Below, piece after piece: positions 41,549 to 51,783 of a stretch of 64,000 nucleotides of DNA. The position numbers were made by a program, and so were the translations under genes. Source of the stretch: Cedecea davisae DSM 4568 (GTDB taxonomy: Bacteria > Pseudomonadota > Gammaproteobacteria > Enterobacterales > Enterobacteriaceae); the NCBI RefSeq assembly GCF_000412335.2, contig NZ_KE161030.1:3712626-3776625 (forward strand), written 5' to 3'. The stretch's first letter is position 1. Every line of letters starts with the position of its first letter. A model generated the notes under the pieces. That model made no database searches. It was not told the DNA's origin and saw only the letters and a list, made by a program, of their open reading frames with translations.

Positions 41549-42862
41549 TTAATTACGCTCAAAGAGCGCCATAGACTCCAGATGCCCGGTGTGGGGGAAC
41601 ATGTCGAGCATCGCCAGCTGCCTGATTTGGTAACCGGCTGCCAGTAACGCAGCGCTATCACGCGCGAGCGTGGTGGGGTTGCAGGAAACGTACACCACCC
41701 GGCTCGGCGCCAGCTTAATAATATGCTGCATTACGCCCGGCGCACCGGCACGGGCCGGGTCGAGCAATATTTTAGTAAAACCCTGCGCGGCCCACGGCTG
41801 ACGCGTAACGTCATCCTCCAGGTTTTCATGGAAGAATGTGACATTTTTCAGCGAATTACGCTGAGCATTATATTCACCTTTCTCCACCAGCGCAGCAACG
41901 CCTTCAACGCCCACGACCGAGGCGGCTCGTTTTGCCAACGGCAGGGTAAAATTCCCCATTCCGCAGAACAAATCCAGCACCCTGTCGCCGGGCTGAACAT
42001 CCAGCCATTCAATCGCCCGGGCCACCATCAGCTGGTTAACTTCATCGTTAACCTGAATAAAATCGCGCGGGCTAAAGCATAAGCGTAGCCCGTCTGAGTC
42101 ATACCAGGGCTGCTCATCCGTCAGCGGCTCCAGCGTGTCGCTGTCCGGGGCGAGGTAGAGCGCAACGCCAAGGGAATGCGAGAACTGTTCCAGTTTTTGT
42201 CGGTCACCGGCGCTGAGCGGCGCTAAATGACGCAGCACCATCAGTGGCCCGTTATCCGCCAGTACCAGCTCGACATGGCCTAACCGCTTCACAATACTTA
42301 ATTCAGACAAGCAAAGACGTAAAGGTTCAAGTAATGCTTCAAGTGGGGGCGCCAGAACGGGGCAATGGTGAACGTCAACCAGCTCTTTGTCGCTCGCCTT
42401 ACGAAAACCCATCTGTAAGGTCTGTGTGCGAAGATGATAATTCAACCCCAGCCGGGCACGACGGCGATATCCCCACGGGCTGGCGGAAATCACTTCGTCC
42501 ACCGGGCGAGGCAGGTCACGTTCGCCCATCATGCGGCCAAGCGCTTTGGATTTTGCTTCCTGCTGTAGGGCGATACTCGCGTGCTGCTGCTGGCAGCCAC
42601 CGCATACGCCAAAATGCGGGCAGCGCGGCTTAACGCGATCGGGGCTATCGCTCAGGCGGCGCTTTACCTCGGCCTGAGCGTAGCTACGCTTGTCTTCAGT
42701 TATCCGGACTTCAACCTGCTCGCCGGGTAAGGCCGCGCGGATAAACAGCGTCTTGCCTTTATGGCGAGCGACGCCCTGCCCAAACGGGTCGAGGTCGTTA
42801 ACGGTCACGGTTAATAATTCACGATTCGTATCGCGTCGCTTTGCAGAGTAGAATTGCGCCAT
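41549..42862 (-). CDS. rlmD: 23S rRNA (uracil-1939-C5) methyltransferase RlmD
   Basis: A 437-aa enzyme (E. coli 433) that methylates U1939 of 23S rRNA. The TRAM domain precedes [4Fe-4S] cysteines in [14 protein letters not shown]. AdoMet binding is at [16 protein letters not shown], the catalytic nucleophile in [13 protein letters not shown]. Start at 42862 matches the family N-terminus ([10 protein letters not shown]); the longer open frame runs into the divergent barA region. It shares a 61-bp divergent promoter gap with barA. Confidence 0.96.
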   Translation of the reverse strand: MAQFYSAKRRDTNRELLTVTVNDLDPFGQGVARHKGKTLFIRAALPGEQVEVRITEDKRSYAQAEVKRRLSDSPDRVKPRCPHFGVCGGCQQQHASIALQQEAKSKALGRMMGERDLPRPVDEVISASPWGYRRRARLGLNYHLRTQTLQMGFRKASDKELVDVHHCPVLAPPLEALLEPLRLCLSELSIVKRLGHVELVLADNGPLMVLRHLAPLSAGDRQKLEQFSHSLGVALYLAPDSDTLEPLTDEQPWYDSDGLRLCFSPRDFIQVNDEVNQLMVARAIEWLDVQPGDRVLDLFCGMGNFTLPLAKRAASVVGVEGVAALVEKGEYNAQRNSLKNVTFFHENLEDDVTRQPWAAQGFTKILLDPARAGAPGVMQHIIKLAPSRVVYVSCNPTTLARDSAALLAAGYQIRQLAMLDMFPHTGHLESMALFERN

Positions 42863-42923
42863 GATGTAAGTAGATGTGTTCTCAAATGTCACTGTTGCTT
42901 TTATTGTCCCATATCGGAACCCC

Positions 42924-45692
42924 ATGACCAACTACAGCCTGCGCGCACGCATGATGATCCTGATTCTGGCCCCGACGCTTCTGGTCGGCCTGCTGCTCAG
43001 CATCTTTTTCGTTGTCCACCGTTACAATGACTTGCAGCGTCAGCTGGAGGATGCGGGCGCCAGTATTATCGAGCCGCTGGCGGTTTCCAGCGAGTACGGC
43101 ATGAACTTTCACAGCCGGGAATCCATTCGCCAGCTGGTCAGCGTGCTGCATCGCCGCCATTCGGATATCGTGCGCGGTATATCGATTTACGATGACAGCA
43201 ACAAGCTATTCGTCACCTCAAACTTTCAGCTTAATGCTTCCCGGCTGAAACTGCCCGATGGCGAGAAGCCGCCAACCGATCTCACCGTCAGCAGGATAGG
43301 CGACTTGATGATCCTGCGTATGCCGATTGTTTCCGAGCGCTATTCGCCCGACGAGTCCGCAGAAGCGAACAGCAAGCTGACCGGCAGCACGCTCGGCTAC
43401 GTTGCAATGGAGCTCGATCTCAAATCGGTCAGGTTGCAGCAGTACAGGGAAATATTTATTTCGACGCTGATGATGCTGTTCTGCATCGGCATCGCCATGC
43501 TGTTTGCCTATCGCCTGATGCGCGACGTAACGGGCCCTATCCGCAACATGGTAAACACCGTCGACCGCATTCGCCGCGGGCAGTTGGATAGCCGCGTTGA
43601 AGGCTTTATGCTGGGCGAGCTGGATATGCTGAAAAACGGCATCAACTCGATGGCGATGTCGCTAACCGCTTATCACGAAGAGATGCAGCACAACGTTGAC
43701 CAGGCAACATCCGACCTGCGCGAAACGCTGGAGCAAATGGAGATTCAGAACGTGGAGCTGGATCTGGCCAAAAAGCGGGCCCAGGAAGCGGCGCGTATTA
43801 AATCAGAGTTCCTGGCGAATATGTCCCACGAGCTGCGCACTCCGCTTAACGGCGTCATTGGCTTTACCCGCCTGACGCTGAAAACCGACCTTAACCCAAC
43901 ACAGCGCGACCATCTGTACACTATTGAACGCTCCGCCAACAATCTGCTGACCATCATCAACGACGTGCTGGACTTCTCCAAACTCGAAGCGGGCAAGCTG
44001 ATTCTGGAGTCGATTCCATTCCCGCTGCGCAATACGCTGGACGAAGTGGTCACGCTGCTGGCCCATTCCGCCCACGACAAAGGGCTGGAGCTAACGCTAA
44101 ATATCAAGAACGACGTGCCGGATAACGTTATTGGCGACCCGCTGCGTCTCCAGCAGGTGGTCACCAACCTGGTGGGCAACGCGATTAAATTTACCGAAAC
44201 CGGCAATATCGATCTGCTGGTGGAAAAACGCGCCGAAGGGAACAATAAAGTTCAGATTGAGATGCAAATCCACGATACCGGCATCGGCATTCCTGAGCAG
44301 GAGCAGTCGCGGCTGTTCCAGGCTTTCCGCCAGGCGGATGCCAGCATTTCGCGGCGCCACGGCGGCACCGGCCTGGGGCTGGTCATCACCCAGAAGCTGG
44401 TTAATGAGATGGGCGGGGACATTTCCTTCCACAGCAAACCCAACCGCGGCTCAACCTTCTGGTTCCATATCAGCCTCGACCTGAATCCTAACGCGGTTAA
44501 CGACAGGCAGGCGCTGGGCAAACTGGCCGGCAAGCGGCTTGGCTACGTTGAGCCGAACGTCACCGCCGCCCAGAGCACCATGAGCCTGCTGCAAAACACG
44601 CCGCTGAGCGTGATCCACAGCCCTTCCCTGTCCGGGCTGCCGGACGAGCACTTCGATATTCTTCTGTGCGGTATACCGGTTACCTTTACCGAAACCCTGA
44701 CCCTTGAAAACCCAAAACTGGCAAAAGCGGTGACCATGGCCGACTGCCTGATACTGGCGCTGCCTTGCCATACTCAGGTCGGTGCGGAAGAGCTAAAACG
44801 CCAGGGCGTAGCGGGCTGCCTGCTGAAGCCAATCACCTCTACCCGCCTGTTCCCGATGCTGCTTGAGAATTGCCACAACGCAAACCTTGAGCTGCCGTTC
44901 GCAGAACAAAGCGACAAACTGCCGATGGCCGTGATGGCGGTGGACGATAACCCGGCCAACCTGAAACTTATCGGCGCTTTGCTCGAAGACCACGTTCAGC
45001 AGGTGGTGCTGTGCGAAAGCGGCTCGCAGGCGCTGGAGCGTGCCAGGCAGATGAACATCGATATTATTTTGATGGATATTCAAATGCCTGAAATCGACGG
45101 CATCCGCGCCTGCGAGCTGATTCGCCAGTTGCCTCACCACCAGCAAACGCCGGTGATTGCGGTTACCGCCCACGCGATGGCCGGGCAGAAAGAGAAGCTG
45201 CTGAGCGCCGGAATGAACGATTATCTTGCCAAGCCGATTGAAGAGGAAAAACTGCATAACCTGCTGATGCGCTACCATCCCGGTAATATCGGCCATCCGC
45301 CATTACCGTCAGAAGAAAACGCGCCGCCGGCTATCAACATCAACCAAACGCTTGACTGGAACCTGGCGCTGCATCAGGCCGCCGGTAAGGCCGACCTGGC
45401 TCGCGAGATGCTGGAAATGCTGCTGGAGTTCCTGCCCGAAGTGCGAAACATCGTTGAAGAGCAGTTGGTTGGCGATAAGCCGGAAGGCCTGGTTGAGATA
45501 GTCCATAAGCTGCACGGAAGCTGTAGCTATAGCGGCGTTCCACGCATGAAAAAACTGTGCCAGACATTAGAGCACGGCCTGCGTAGCGGTATGGCTCCGG
45601 GAGACCTGGAGCCTGAGATGCTTGAATTGCTCGACGAAATGGATAACGTGGTGCGCGAAGCAAAAAAATACCTCAGCGCGGCGGCGCTTTAG
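42924..45692 (+). CDS. barA: Hybrid sensor histidine kinase BarA
   Basis: A 922-aa tripartite kinase (E. coli 918) that responds to acetate/formate-type signals and phosphorylates UvrY, which activates csrB and csrC. N-terminal membrane helix (about 10-31), periplasmic sensor, second helix (about 175-197), HAMP, HisKA with [12 protein letters not shown], ATPase ([12 protein letters not shown]), receiver ([14 protein letters not shown]) and Hpt domain ([11 protein letters not shown]). ATG at 42924 matches E. coli; 16 extra in-frame codons upstream overlap the rlmD promoter. Its target csrB is at 49634-50009. Confidence 0.97.
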   Translation: MTNYSLRARMMILILAPTLLVGLLLSIFFVVHRYNDLQRQLEDAGASIIEPLAVSSEYGMNFHSRESIRQLVSVLHRRHSDIVRGISIYDDSNKLFVTSNFQLNASRLKLPDGEKPPTDLTVSRIGDLMILRMPIVSERYSPDESAEANSKLTGSTLGYVAMELDLKSVRLQQYREIFISTLMMLFCIGIAMLFAYRLMRDVTGPIRNMVNTVDRIRRGQLDSRVEGFMLGELDMLKNGINSMAMSLTAYHEEMQHNVDQATSDLRETLEQMEIQNVELDLAKKRAQEAARIKSEFLANMSHELRTPLNGVIGFTRLTLKTDLNPTQRDHLYTIERSANNLLTIINDVLDFSKLEAGKLILESIPFPLRNTLDEVVTLLAHSAHDKGLELTLNIKNDVPDNVIGDPLRLQQVVTNLVGNAIKFTETGNIDLLVEKRAEGNNKVQIEMQIHDTGIGIPEQEQSRLFQAFRQADASISRRHGGTGLGLVITQKLVNEMGGDISFHSKPNRGSTFWFHISLDLNPNAVNDRQALGKLAGKRLGYVEPNVTAAQSTMSLLQNTPLSVIHSPSLSGLPDEHFDILLCGIPVTFTETLTLENPKLAKAVTMADCLILALPCHTQVGAEELKRQGVAGCLLKPITSTRLFPMLLENCHNANLELPFAEQSDKLPMAVMAVDDNPANLKLIGALLEDHVQQVVLCESGSQALERARQMNIDIILMDIQMPEIDGIRACELIRQLPHHQQTPVIAVTAHAMAGQKEKLLSAGMNDYLAKPIEEEKLHNLLMRYHPGNIGHPPLPSEENAPPAININQTLDWNLALHQAAGKADLAREMLEMLLEFLPEVRNIVEEQLVGDKPEGLVEIVHKLHGSCSYSGVPRMKKLCQTLEHGLRSGMAPGDLEPEMLELLDEMDNVVREAKKYLSAAAL

Positions 45693-46261
45693 CTTTTGGT
45701 CATGCCGCGCCACATCACGTCAAACCCGGCAGACTTATACTCTTCTCTGCGCGCGGGTTCGCGACCGGCAAATTCCATCGTGGTTTCGGCCAGCGCAAAG
45801 AAAATGGCATCGGCAAAGGCGGTTTCGATACCGGTGAGCGCCTCGTTGGTTACGCACTCTTTGGAGAGCTGGCGCAAATCGGGATAAGCCTGGTAAACCT
45901 GCTCCAGCGTTTCGGGAGTAATTTTTCCTGAAACCGCCAGCTGCCGCATCGCCTTACGGGCCGCTACGTTGACCAGCCCCCAGTCGATATAGTTGCTCCA
46001 CACGGTTCTGGAGCGTTCCTTATTCGGCGCATTCCGGTCGTAAGTCTTCATCAGCTCGCCGCCCAAATCCTGCTTATGGTGGAGATAAACCGCATTCAGC
46101 AACTCGTCTTTAGTAGGGAAATAGCGAAACAGGGTCCCCTCGGCAACGCCCGCCTTTCTGGCAATCAATGACGTTGCGGCTCCCAGCCCCAGCTCTGCTA
46201 TCGCATCGGTAGCAGCATCGAGTAATGCTAAACGTTTATCTTCACTTTTTGGACGAGCCAC
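45689..46261 (-). CDS. ramR: TetR-family repressor, RamR-like
   Basis: A 190-aa TetR regulator with a GTG start preceded by GAGG. The HTH segment is [36 protein letters not shown], characteristic of RamR. The C-terminal [31 protein letters not shown] also resembles Klebsiella RamR. It is divergent from romA-ramA. Its likely operator, TGAGTG-N6-CACTCA, overlaps the romA promoter. Its 3' end overlaps the barA stop by 4 bp. Overall identity looks moderate, so it may be a paralogue of the classical RamR. Confidence 0.78.
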   Translation of the reverse strand: MARPKSEDKRLALLDAATDAIAELGLGAATSLIARKAGVAEGTLFRYFPTKDELLNAVYLHHKQDLGGELMKTYDRNAPNKERSRTVWSNYIDWGLVNVAARKAMRQLAVSGKITPETLEQVYQAYPDLRQLSKECVTNEALTGIETAFADAIFFALAETTMEFAGREPARREEYKSAGFDVMWRGMTKS

Positions 46262-46348
46262 AATTCCTCACAGGTAAGTTAACTAAATGAATGGGTCCGG
46301 CCGCTACAAAAACCGGGGTCGATACTGTTTATCATACCGTAAATTTTA

Positions 46349-46394
46349 TTGACGGTTGATCTTACCTGCCTATAATGAGTGTTTACTCACTCAA
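46349..46394 (+). promoter_or_regulatory. romA-ramA promoter with RamR-type operator
   Basis: TTGACG (46349-46354) and TATAAT (46371-46376) are 16 nt apart. The palindrome TGAGTG (46376-46381)-N6-CACTCA (46388-46393) starts in the -10 and covers the transcription start. It resembles the RamR operator as I remember it from Salmonella and Klebsiella. Repression by the divergent TetR protein is inferred. Confidence 0.8.
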
Positions 46395-46431
46395 TAGCAA
46401 TATTATCCCTACGCTTCCTGAGAGAATCCCT

Positions 46432-47559
46432 ATGGCTGCCGCGCATTCTGGCAAGCGTTCGTTAACCCTGAAATTCATGGTCGTGATTATGTTATTAGGC
46501 CTTACCGCCACCAGTGCCGCGCTGTTCCCGATGACTGAATTTGGCAAATTGCCTCAGGGCAGCCGTCTCGAACGCATCCAGCAATCGCCGCAGTACCGCG
46601 ACGGCAAATTCCACAACCAGAGCGAAACGCCAATGATGACCGACAAACGCGGTCGTGTGGCGGCGCTGTGGGATTTCTTCTTCGCCCGCCCGGATACGGT
46701 AAAGCCTGACAGCCCGCTTCCGCTGGTAAAAACCGACCTTGCGGCGCTGGATAAGCAGCAGGATGTTGTGGTCTGGCTGGGCCATTCTTCCTGGTTTATT
46801 CAGCTTGGCGGGAAACGCATTCTTATCGACCCGGTGTTCAGCCATTACGCTGCCCCTTTCGCCTTTTTGAACAAAGCCTTCGTCGGCGATTACCCGTGGC
46901 GGGCGGAAGACATGCCGGAGATCGATGTCGTTATCATCTCTCACGATCACTGGGATCATCTTGATTACCCGACCCTGCGGGCGTTGAAGTCGAAAATAAA
47001 ACAGATAGTGACCCCGCTCGGCGTCGGTGCTCATCTCGAAGCCTGGGGTTTTTCTCCTGCGCTTATCCACGAGCTGGACTGGCAGGAAAAGATGGCCATC
47101 GACGGTGAGCTGACGGTTCACGCCCTGCCCGCTCGCCACTTCTCGGGGCGGGGTTTAACCGGCAATAAAACCCTGTGGGCAAGCTTTATGCTGGTCTCGC
47201 CGCAGCGAAAAGTTTACTACAGCGGCGATACCGGGTACGGCCCGCACTTCAGGCAGATAGGCGAGCAGTTCAGCGATATCGATCTCGCCATCATGGAAAA
47301 CGGCCAGTACGACGAAGGCTGGAAATATATTCACATGATGCCCGAAGAGGCCGCTCAGGCAACCGAAGAGCTGGGAGCGAAAACCATGGTGCCGGGGCAT
47401 GCGGGGCGTTTTGCCCTGGCCAACCACAGCTGGGATGAGCCTTTCCGCCGTATCGCTGCCGCCAGCGTCGGGCGCGGTTACGCCCTGCTGACCCCGGAAA
47501 TGGGTCAGATAGTTGAAGTCAGCAAACAGAGCCAGGTCTTCGACTCCTGGTGGGAATAG
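46432..47559 (+). CDS. romA: Metallo-beta-lactamase-fold hydrolase, RomA-like
   Basis: A 375-aa protein with an N-terminal membrane anchor or signal helix (about residues 14-32). The zinc motif HDHWDHLD is at about residues 178-185, with VVWLGHSSWFIQLGGKRILIDP upstream, YSGDTGYGPHF and VPGHAGRFALA downstream. It belongs to the NAPE-phospholipase D-like branch that includes RomA. I rejected the earlier ATG at 46375 because it lies in the TATAAT; the ATG at 46432 follows GAGAG. It precedes ramA by 39 bp in one operon. Confidence 0.8.
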   Translation: MAAAHSGKRSLTLKFMVVIMLLGLTATSAALFPMTEFGKLPQGSRLERIQQSPQYRDGKFHNQSETPMMTDKRGRVAALWDFFFARPDTVKPDSPLPLVKTDLAALDKQQDVVVWLGHSSWFIQLGGKRILIDPVFSHYAAPFAFLNKAFVGDYPWRAEDMPEIDVVIISHDHWDHLDYPTLRALKSKIKQIVTPLGVGAHLEAWGFSPALIHELDWQEKMAIDGELTVHALPARHFSGRGLTGNKTLWASFMLVSPQRKVYYSGDTGYGPHFRQIGEQFSDIDLAIMENGQYDEGWKYIHMMPEEAAQATEELGAKTMVPGHAGRFALANHSWDEPFRRIAAASVGRGYALLTPEMGQIVEVSKQSQVFDSWWE

Positions 47560-47598
47560 AGCAACTCAATAATCGAAAAAGATGTAGAAGGAGGTGAT

Positions 47599-47940
47599 AT
47601 GTCCATGCCTAAAGATTTTATGGAATCTCTGCTTGAATGGGTCGACGGCAATATGCAGCGCCCGCTGCGTATTGAAGAAGTCGCAAGGCAGTCCGGATAC
47701 TCAAAGTGGTACTTACAGCGGATGTTCTCTGACTGGGCGGGAAAAAGCCTCGGGGCCTACATTCGCGAACGCAAATTGCAGTTAGCGGCCGACGATCTGA
47801 AAAATACCTCGGATAAGATCCTCGATATTTCTGTGCGTTACGGGTTCGATTCGCAGCAGTCTTTTACCCGCACCTTCGGAAAACGTTTCAACACCTCGCC
47901 TGGTGCCTACCGCCGCGATAACGAGCAACCGCTAAACTGA
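47599..47940 (+). CDS. ramA: AraC-family activator, RamA-like
   Basis: A 113-aa stand-alone AraC DNA-binding domain of the MarA/SoxS/RamA group. First HTH: RIEEVARQSGYSKWYLQRMF. Second HTH: ILDISVRYGFDSQQSFTRTFGKRF. IRERKL and the SPGAYRRDN end are closer to RamA than to SoxS. Such proteins raise acrAB-tolC efflux and lower porins. The SD AAGGAGGTGAT (47588-47598) is fully complementary to the 16S 3' end, suggesting strong translation once derepressed. It is the third gene of the ramR/romA-ramA layout. Confidence 0.8.
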   Translation: MSMPKDFMESLLEWVDGNMQRPLRIEEVARQSGYSKWYLQRMFSDWAGKSLGAYIRERKLQLAADDLKNTSDKILDISVRYGFDSQQSFTRTFGKRFNTSPGAYRRDNEQPLN

Positions 47941-47950
47941 GCCCCTTCCG

Positions 47951-47978
47951 GGGCGGGTAAGCCTGATGTTACCCGCCC
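47951..47978. terminator. Hairpin between convergent ramA and yqcA
   Basis: A 10-bp perfect inverted repeat, GGGCGGGTAA/TTACCCGCCC, with an 8-nt loop. There is no T-run on either side, so termination is uncertain. Confidence 0.45.
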
Positions 47979-47987
47979 GGCCAGGCC

Positions 47988-48437
47988 TCAGCTCAGTAGC
48001 GTCGCCCAGTGCTCGACCCACGGGCCGGAAACCACTTCAGGCTCCGGGTGATCGTTAGCATCAATCGTCAGTACGCTGTCGATTCGGGTTGCCCCCTGCT
48101 CCTGCAGCAAAGCATCAAACTGCTTACCGCCGCCGCAGAAATGGTCATAATTGCTGTCGCCGAGCGCTATCAGCCCGTAACGCAACTCGGGCTGGTAACC
48201 GACCTTAACTTTAATCGCCTGAAACAGCGGCACGATACTGTCCGGCAAATCTCCCTGCCCGGTCGTTGACGTCACAACCAGCGCATAATGGTTGCGATAG
48301 TATTGCCAGTCCGCCAGTTCCGGGTCTTCAAACACTTTTGCCTGATGGCCGTGCTTTTTAAGAATGGTTTCGGCCTCTTCCGCCACTAACAGCGCGTTGC
48401 CATACATAGTGCCTACAAAAATACCTACTTCGGCCAT
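47988..48437 (-). CDS. yqcA: Flavodoxin YqcA
   Basis: 149 aa, the E. coli length. A short-chain flavodoxin that binds FMN (MioC-like group). The phosphate loop is [14 protein letters not shown], with [16 protein letters not shown] and [20 protein letters not shown] for flavin binding. ATG at 48437 follows AAGGAGTTACC. It overlaps nothing downstream but lies 18 bp inside the frame following truC, probably in one transcript yqcC-truC-yqcA. The physiological electron partner is not established. Confidence 0.95.
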   Translation of the reverse strand: MAEVGIFVGTMYGNALLVAEEAETILKKHGHQAKVFEDPELADWQYYRNHYALVVTSTTGQGDLPDSIVPLFQAIKVKVGYQPELRYGLIALGDSNYDHFCGGGKQFDALLQEQGATRIDSVLTIDANDHPEPEVVSGPWVEHWATLLS

Positions 48438-48454
48438 CGGTAACTCCTTAAGAA

Positions 48455-49234
48455 TTAGAGACAAGGCTTATCCTGGCAACTCGCCGGATCAAACTCAATA
48501 TTTTCAACATCCGGTAGCTGGCCGCGCCAGCCGAACTCCGTCAGCATATGCATCCATGTATCATCCAGACCCGCTTTCAACGTCAGCGGCTCCCCGGTCA
48601 CCGGATGATTGAGCGAAAGCTGGCTGGCGTGCAGCATTAATCGCTGGCAGCCAAAATGTTCCGCTGCGCCCCGGTTCTGACGCAAATCACCGTGTTTGGA
48701 ATCGCCAATTATCGGATGACGAAGATGGGAAAGATGGCGACGTAGCTGGTGCTTGCGGCCCGTTTCCGGCTCAAGCTCCACCAGACTGTAGCGCGCCGTC
48801 GGGTAGCGCCCCACAGCAACCGGCATTTCTACCGTCGCCATCCCGCGATAATGGGTTACCGCAGGCTGCGGCCCTTTATCCTGGTCGCTAAATTTATCGG
48901 CAATTTTATCCAGCTCTTCGACCAGCGGATAATCAAGTACCGCTTCATCCTGAAGCCAGCCGCGAACCACGGCATGGTAGCGTTTCTGGATCTGATGCTG
49001 CTCAAATTGCTGTGAAAGTAGGCGGCCTACTTCGCTGGAAAGCCCCATCAGCAGCACGCCGGAAGTTGGCCTGTCGAGACGGTGAACGGTAAAGACATGC
49101 TGACCAATCTGGTCACGCACGGTTTGCATCACCACAACTTTTTCATGCCTGTCCAGCCAGCTGCGATGTACCAGCCAGCCGGAGGGTTTATTCACCGCAA
49201 CCAGCCATTCATCCTGGTAAATAATCTCCAGCAT
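48455..49234 (-). CDS. truC: tRNA pseudouridine(65) synthase TruC
   Basis: A 259-aa RluA-family enzyme (E. coli 260) that modifies U65 of tRNA-Ile and tRNA-Asp. The catalytic aspartate is in [43 protein letters not shown] is the second family block. The ATG shares one base with the yqcC stop (TGATG), indicating translational coupling. Confidence 0.96.
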   Translation of the reverse strand: MLEIIYQDEWLVAVNKPSGWLVHRSWLDRHEKVVVMQTVRDQIGQHVFTVHRLDRPTSGVLLMGLSSEVGRLLSQQFEQHQIQKRYHAVVRGWLQDEAVLDYPLVEELDKIADKFSDQDKGPQPAVTHYRGMATVEMPVAVGRYPTARYSLVELEPETGRKHQLRRHLSHLRHPIIGDSKHGDLRQNRGAAEHFGCQRLMLHASQLSLNHPVTGEPLTLKAGLDDTWMHMLTEFGWRGQLPDVENIEFDPASCQDKPCL

Positions 49235-49563
49235 CAGGCCTCGCCCGTCTCAAATAACGCGTCCAGCTCAAGCAGCGCTGCAAGCAGCGGTTCGCGCACG
49301 GCATGCGTCGCATCCAGCGCCATTTCATAGTAGGGCGCGACGGCAAAGGCATCCGGCAGCGGATGGTTGCTCTCCAGCAGGGCATGCATACGCGGGATAA
49401 GCACCCATTGCAGCCACTCATGAGGTTGCAGCGTGTCCATGCAGAAAGGCTGCGTGCTTTCAAATGCCGCCGCGTCGGGCGGCAGGCCCTGCCAGAGGGA
49501 GTGATCGCGCAGGATCTGCTCAATGGTGAGTAAATGATGGCGAACCAAAGTCTGGCGCTCCAT
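49234..49563 (-). CDS. yqcC: YqcC-family protein
   Basis: A 109-aa cytoplasmic protein with the length and sequence of E. coli YqcC (DUF446). The conserved PFCMDTLQPHEWLQWVLIPRM segment is in the middle. There is no membrane or signal segment, and function is unknown. It heads the yqcC-truC-yqcA run and lies downstream of the csrB terminator on the same strand. Confidence 0.92.
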   Translation of the reverse strand: MERQTLVRHHLLTIEQILRDHSLWQGLPPDAAAFESTQPFCMDTLQPHEWLQWVLIPRMHALLESNHPLPDAFAVAPYYEMALDATHAVREPLLAALLELDALFETGEA

Positions 49564-49633
49564 GAAAACCTCATGCTTGTGTGAAAAAGGGCGGAACAGA
49601 ATAACACTTCTTGCCGGTGCGGGAAAAAGGCAT

Positions 49634-50009
49634 AAAAAAAGGGAGCACTGTTTACACAGTGCTCCCGGTTCGTTTCGCAGCCAATCCAGCTACTTTTAGT
49701 GCTCCCTGCTCGTCCGTGACAACTTTGTCCTACGGTCTCCTGACCCACAATCCGTCGCCAACGCATCCTGCTACCGTCATCCTGATGGTGTCCTGCATCA
49801 CCCTGACGCTAAATCCTTAAGTCTTCCTGACCCACCGAACTCCTGTTGCGGCTCTCATTCTCCATCCTGGAGGTGTCCTTTAACTCTTCCTGAGTTATCC
49901 TCGCTTCATCTGTGAAGCCTTTCCTGAACGCCTTCCCGGCGGGTTCCTCTTCATCATGAAGTGACATCATCCTGATATCTCCTTCAATCCGTCGACGTCC
50001 TGTCGATGA
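49634..50009 (-). ncRNA. csrB: CsrB regulatory RNA
   Basis: An RNA of about 375 nt (E. coli 369) that sequesters CsrA. The minus strand carries more than 20 GGA motifs, many as CAGGA in hairpin loops (e.g. CCTCCAGGATGG, CATCAGGATG). It ends with a strong terminator: GGGAGCACTG/CAGTGCTCCC and seven T (49634-49640). The 5' end is placed near GTCATCGACAGG by comparison with E. coli and may be off by a few bases. Location between yqcC and syd is conserved. Confidence 0.95.
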
Positions 50010-50179
50010 CAATAGAATCCTCTATTTGGCCGCCTGTGACAAGGTATGTAGCGAACCGGCGGGCAAAAACTTTCATTCGGAACCTTCCGAATAAAATAAT
50101 AACTAATTGTTTAATAAAGATATAAAACCATAACCGTTGATTTAGTCTGCCGCTAAATGTAGCGATCTCTCACAGGTCT

Positions 50180-50197
50180 TGTAAGAGATCTCTCACA
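50180..50197. promoter_or_regulatory. UvrY (BarA/UvrY) binding palindrome upstream of csrB
   Basis: TGTAAGAGATCTCTCACA is one base from the 18-bp palindrome TGTAAGAGATCTCTTACA bound by UvrY/GacA-type regulators. It lies about 170 bp upstream of the csrB start, the usual distance. A second partial half-site, GATCTCTCACA, is at 50164-50174. The stretch 50040-50160 between it and csrB is AT-rich and could bind IHF. Confidence 0.88.
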
Positions 50198-50215
50198 AAG
50201 GTGCGAGTAAAATGG

Positions 50216-50761
50216 CTAAATAACCTGAGGTGTTAAGGCGTCAAGAAATGCGGGAAGGGAAGCAGAAAGCACGCTGCGTTGAGAGGTGCCGATTCTTTCA
50301 AGCACCACCTCACCTGTCAAGTTACACAGCGAAACCACTTCCATTTCGTCTTCGGTGGTCGCCAGGAACAACGTAGGCGAGAGTTTCAGGCGTTTTTGGG
50401 TCACCAGATGACCTATCAGATTCTCCTGCACGCGAAGAAAATCATCCTCGCTCCAGGCCTGCAACAGCGTCAATGCCGTAGTCCCACAAACCGCGGGCAT
50501 ATCTCCGGCAAACTGCGTGGTGTAAAACTCATGAATACCAGGCTGCAGGGCAATATCCAGCGCTCGCTCAACGGCACTCAAATCCGCCACTGGAGTCAAA
50601 GGCTGCGGCTGCCAGCGCACATCACCGCCCGTGGTGGTGACAATACAGGGCGACGGAATACCGTACAGCGCTTCGCTGGCGGGCCAGCTCCCCGTTTCTT
50701 GCTGCCACAGCTCGCAAAAACGACGGGTAAATTCTTCCAGGGCAAGGCTGACTTCGTTCAT
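50216..50761 (-). CDS. syd: SecY-interacting protein Syd
   Basis: 181 aa, the E. coli length. A peripheral cytoplasmic protein that binds SecY and may monitor the SecYEG translocon. [30 protein letters not shown] and [25 protein letters not shown] are the conserved blocks. I used the ATG at 50761; 22 further in-frame codons upstream would overlap queF's start region and lack homology. It is divergent from queF. Confidence 0.95.
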   Translation of the reverse strand: MNEVSLALEEFTRRFCELWQQETGSWPASEALYGIPSPCIVTTTGGDVRWQPQPLTPVADLSAVERALDIALQPGIHEFYTTQFAGDMPAVCGTTALTLLQAWSEDDFLRVQENLIGHLVTQKRLKLSPTLFLATTEDEMEVVSLCNLTGEVVLERIGTSQRSVLSASLPAFLDALTPQVI

Positions 50762-50825
50762 TAATTTCTCACTCGCGTAGGCTGGGGTACAATAAAAGCT
50801 GATTGTACCTTTATCTCGGTGAAAC

Positions 50826-51668
50826 ATGTCCTACGAAAATCACCAGGCCCTGAGTGGCCTGACGCTGGGTAAGCCGACCGCTTACCAGGATCAATACCAG
50901 CCTTCCCTGCTGCAGGCCGTACCGCGCAGCCTCAACCGCGACCCTGTCGGCCTGCATGCCGACAGCCTGCCGTTCACCGGCGGAGACATCTGGACGCTGT
51001 ATGAGCTTTCCTGGCTGAACAACAACGGTCTGCCGCAGGTTGCCGTCGGCCACGTACAGCTGGACGCCAACAGCGTTAACCTGGTGGAGTCCAAAAGCTT
51101 TAAGCTTTACCTCAACAGCTTTAACCAAACCCGTTTTGCCGACTGGGAAACCGTGCAGGAAACCCTGAAGCGCGATTTAAGCGCCTGCGCAGGCGGCGAT
51201 GTCAGCGTAGTGCTGTTCCGCCTTCATGAACTTGAAGGACAGGAAATTTCAGCCTTTAGTGGAGAATGCATCGACCAGCAGAACATCACCATCGACAGCT
51301 ATGAATTCGATGCAGATTATCTCGAAGGCGCGGCCAAAGAAGAGGTCGTGGAAGAGACGCTGGTCAGCCACCTGCTGAAATCCAACTGCCTGATAACGCA
51401 CCAGCCGGACTGGGGTTCGGTACAAATTCGCTATCGCGGCCCGAAAATCGACCGTGAAAAACTGCTGCGCTATCTGGTCTCTTTCCGCCACCATAACGAA
51501 TTCCACGAGCAATGCGTGGAGCGCATCTTTAACGACCTGCAGCGCTACTGCCAGCCGCAGGCGCTGAGCGTTTACGCCCGCTACACCCGGCGCGGTGGCC
51601 TGGACATTAACCCGTGGCGCACCAATACCGATTTCCATCCCGCTTTTGGCCGCCTGGTTCGCCAATAA
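50826..51668 (+). CDS. queF: NADPH-dependent 7-cyano-7-deazaguanine (preQ0) reductase QueF
   Basis: A 280-aa long-type QueF (E. coli 282) that reduces the preQ0 nitrile to preQ1 for queuosine. Two tandem T-fold halves are visible. The substrate-binding [17 protein letters not shown] motif is in the N half; the catalytic Cys and Asp are in [13 protein letters not shown] of the C half. Works after QueD and QueE, also in this window. Confidence 0.97.
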   Translation: MSYENHQALSGLTLGKPTAYQDQYQPSLLQAVPRSLNRDPVGLHADSLPFTGGDIWTLYELSWLNNNGLPQVAVGHVQLDANSVNLVESKSFKLYLNSFNQTRFADWETVQETLKRDLSACAGGDVSVVLFRLHELEGQEISAFSGECIDQQNITIDSYEFDADYLEGAAKEEVVEETLVSHLLKSNCLITHQPDWGSVQIRYRGPKIDREKLLRYLVSFRHHNEFHEQCVERIFNDLQRYCQPQALSVYARYTRRGGLDINPWRTNTDFHPAFGRLVRQ

Positions 51669-51783
51669 GTGCGAAATAGCTCCCAGCGACAAAACCGATT
51701 ACGGTTTACGGGTTGTTAAAGTGAACAAGCCAGGGCTATTGTAATCTGTGAGAACGGCACTTTTCGTTCCGTAAGGAGTTCAC

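Noticed and set aside
46375-46431. Upstream ATG of romA (19 extra residues)
   Set aside because: The ATG is part of the TATAAT -10 element and the following bases form the RamR-type operator, so it cannot be in the mRNA from that promoter.
49564-49820. Possible small ORFs in the yqcC-syd gap (e.g. 49611-49820)
   Set aside because: The stretch is fully explained by csrB and its terminator on the minus strand.
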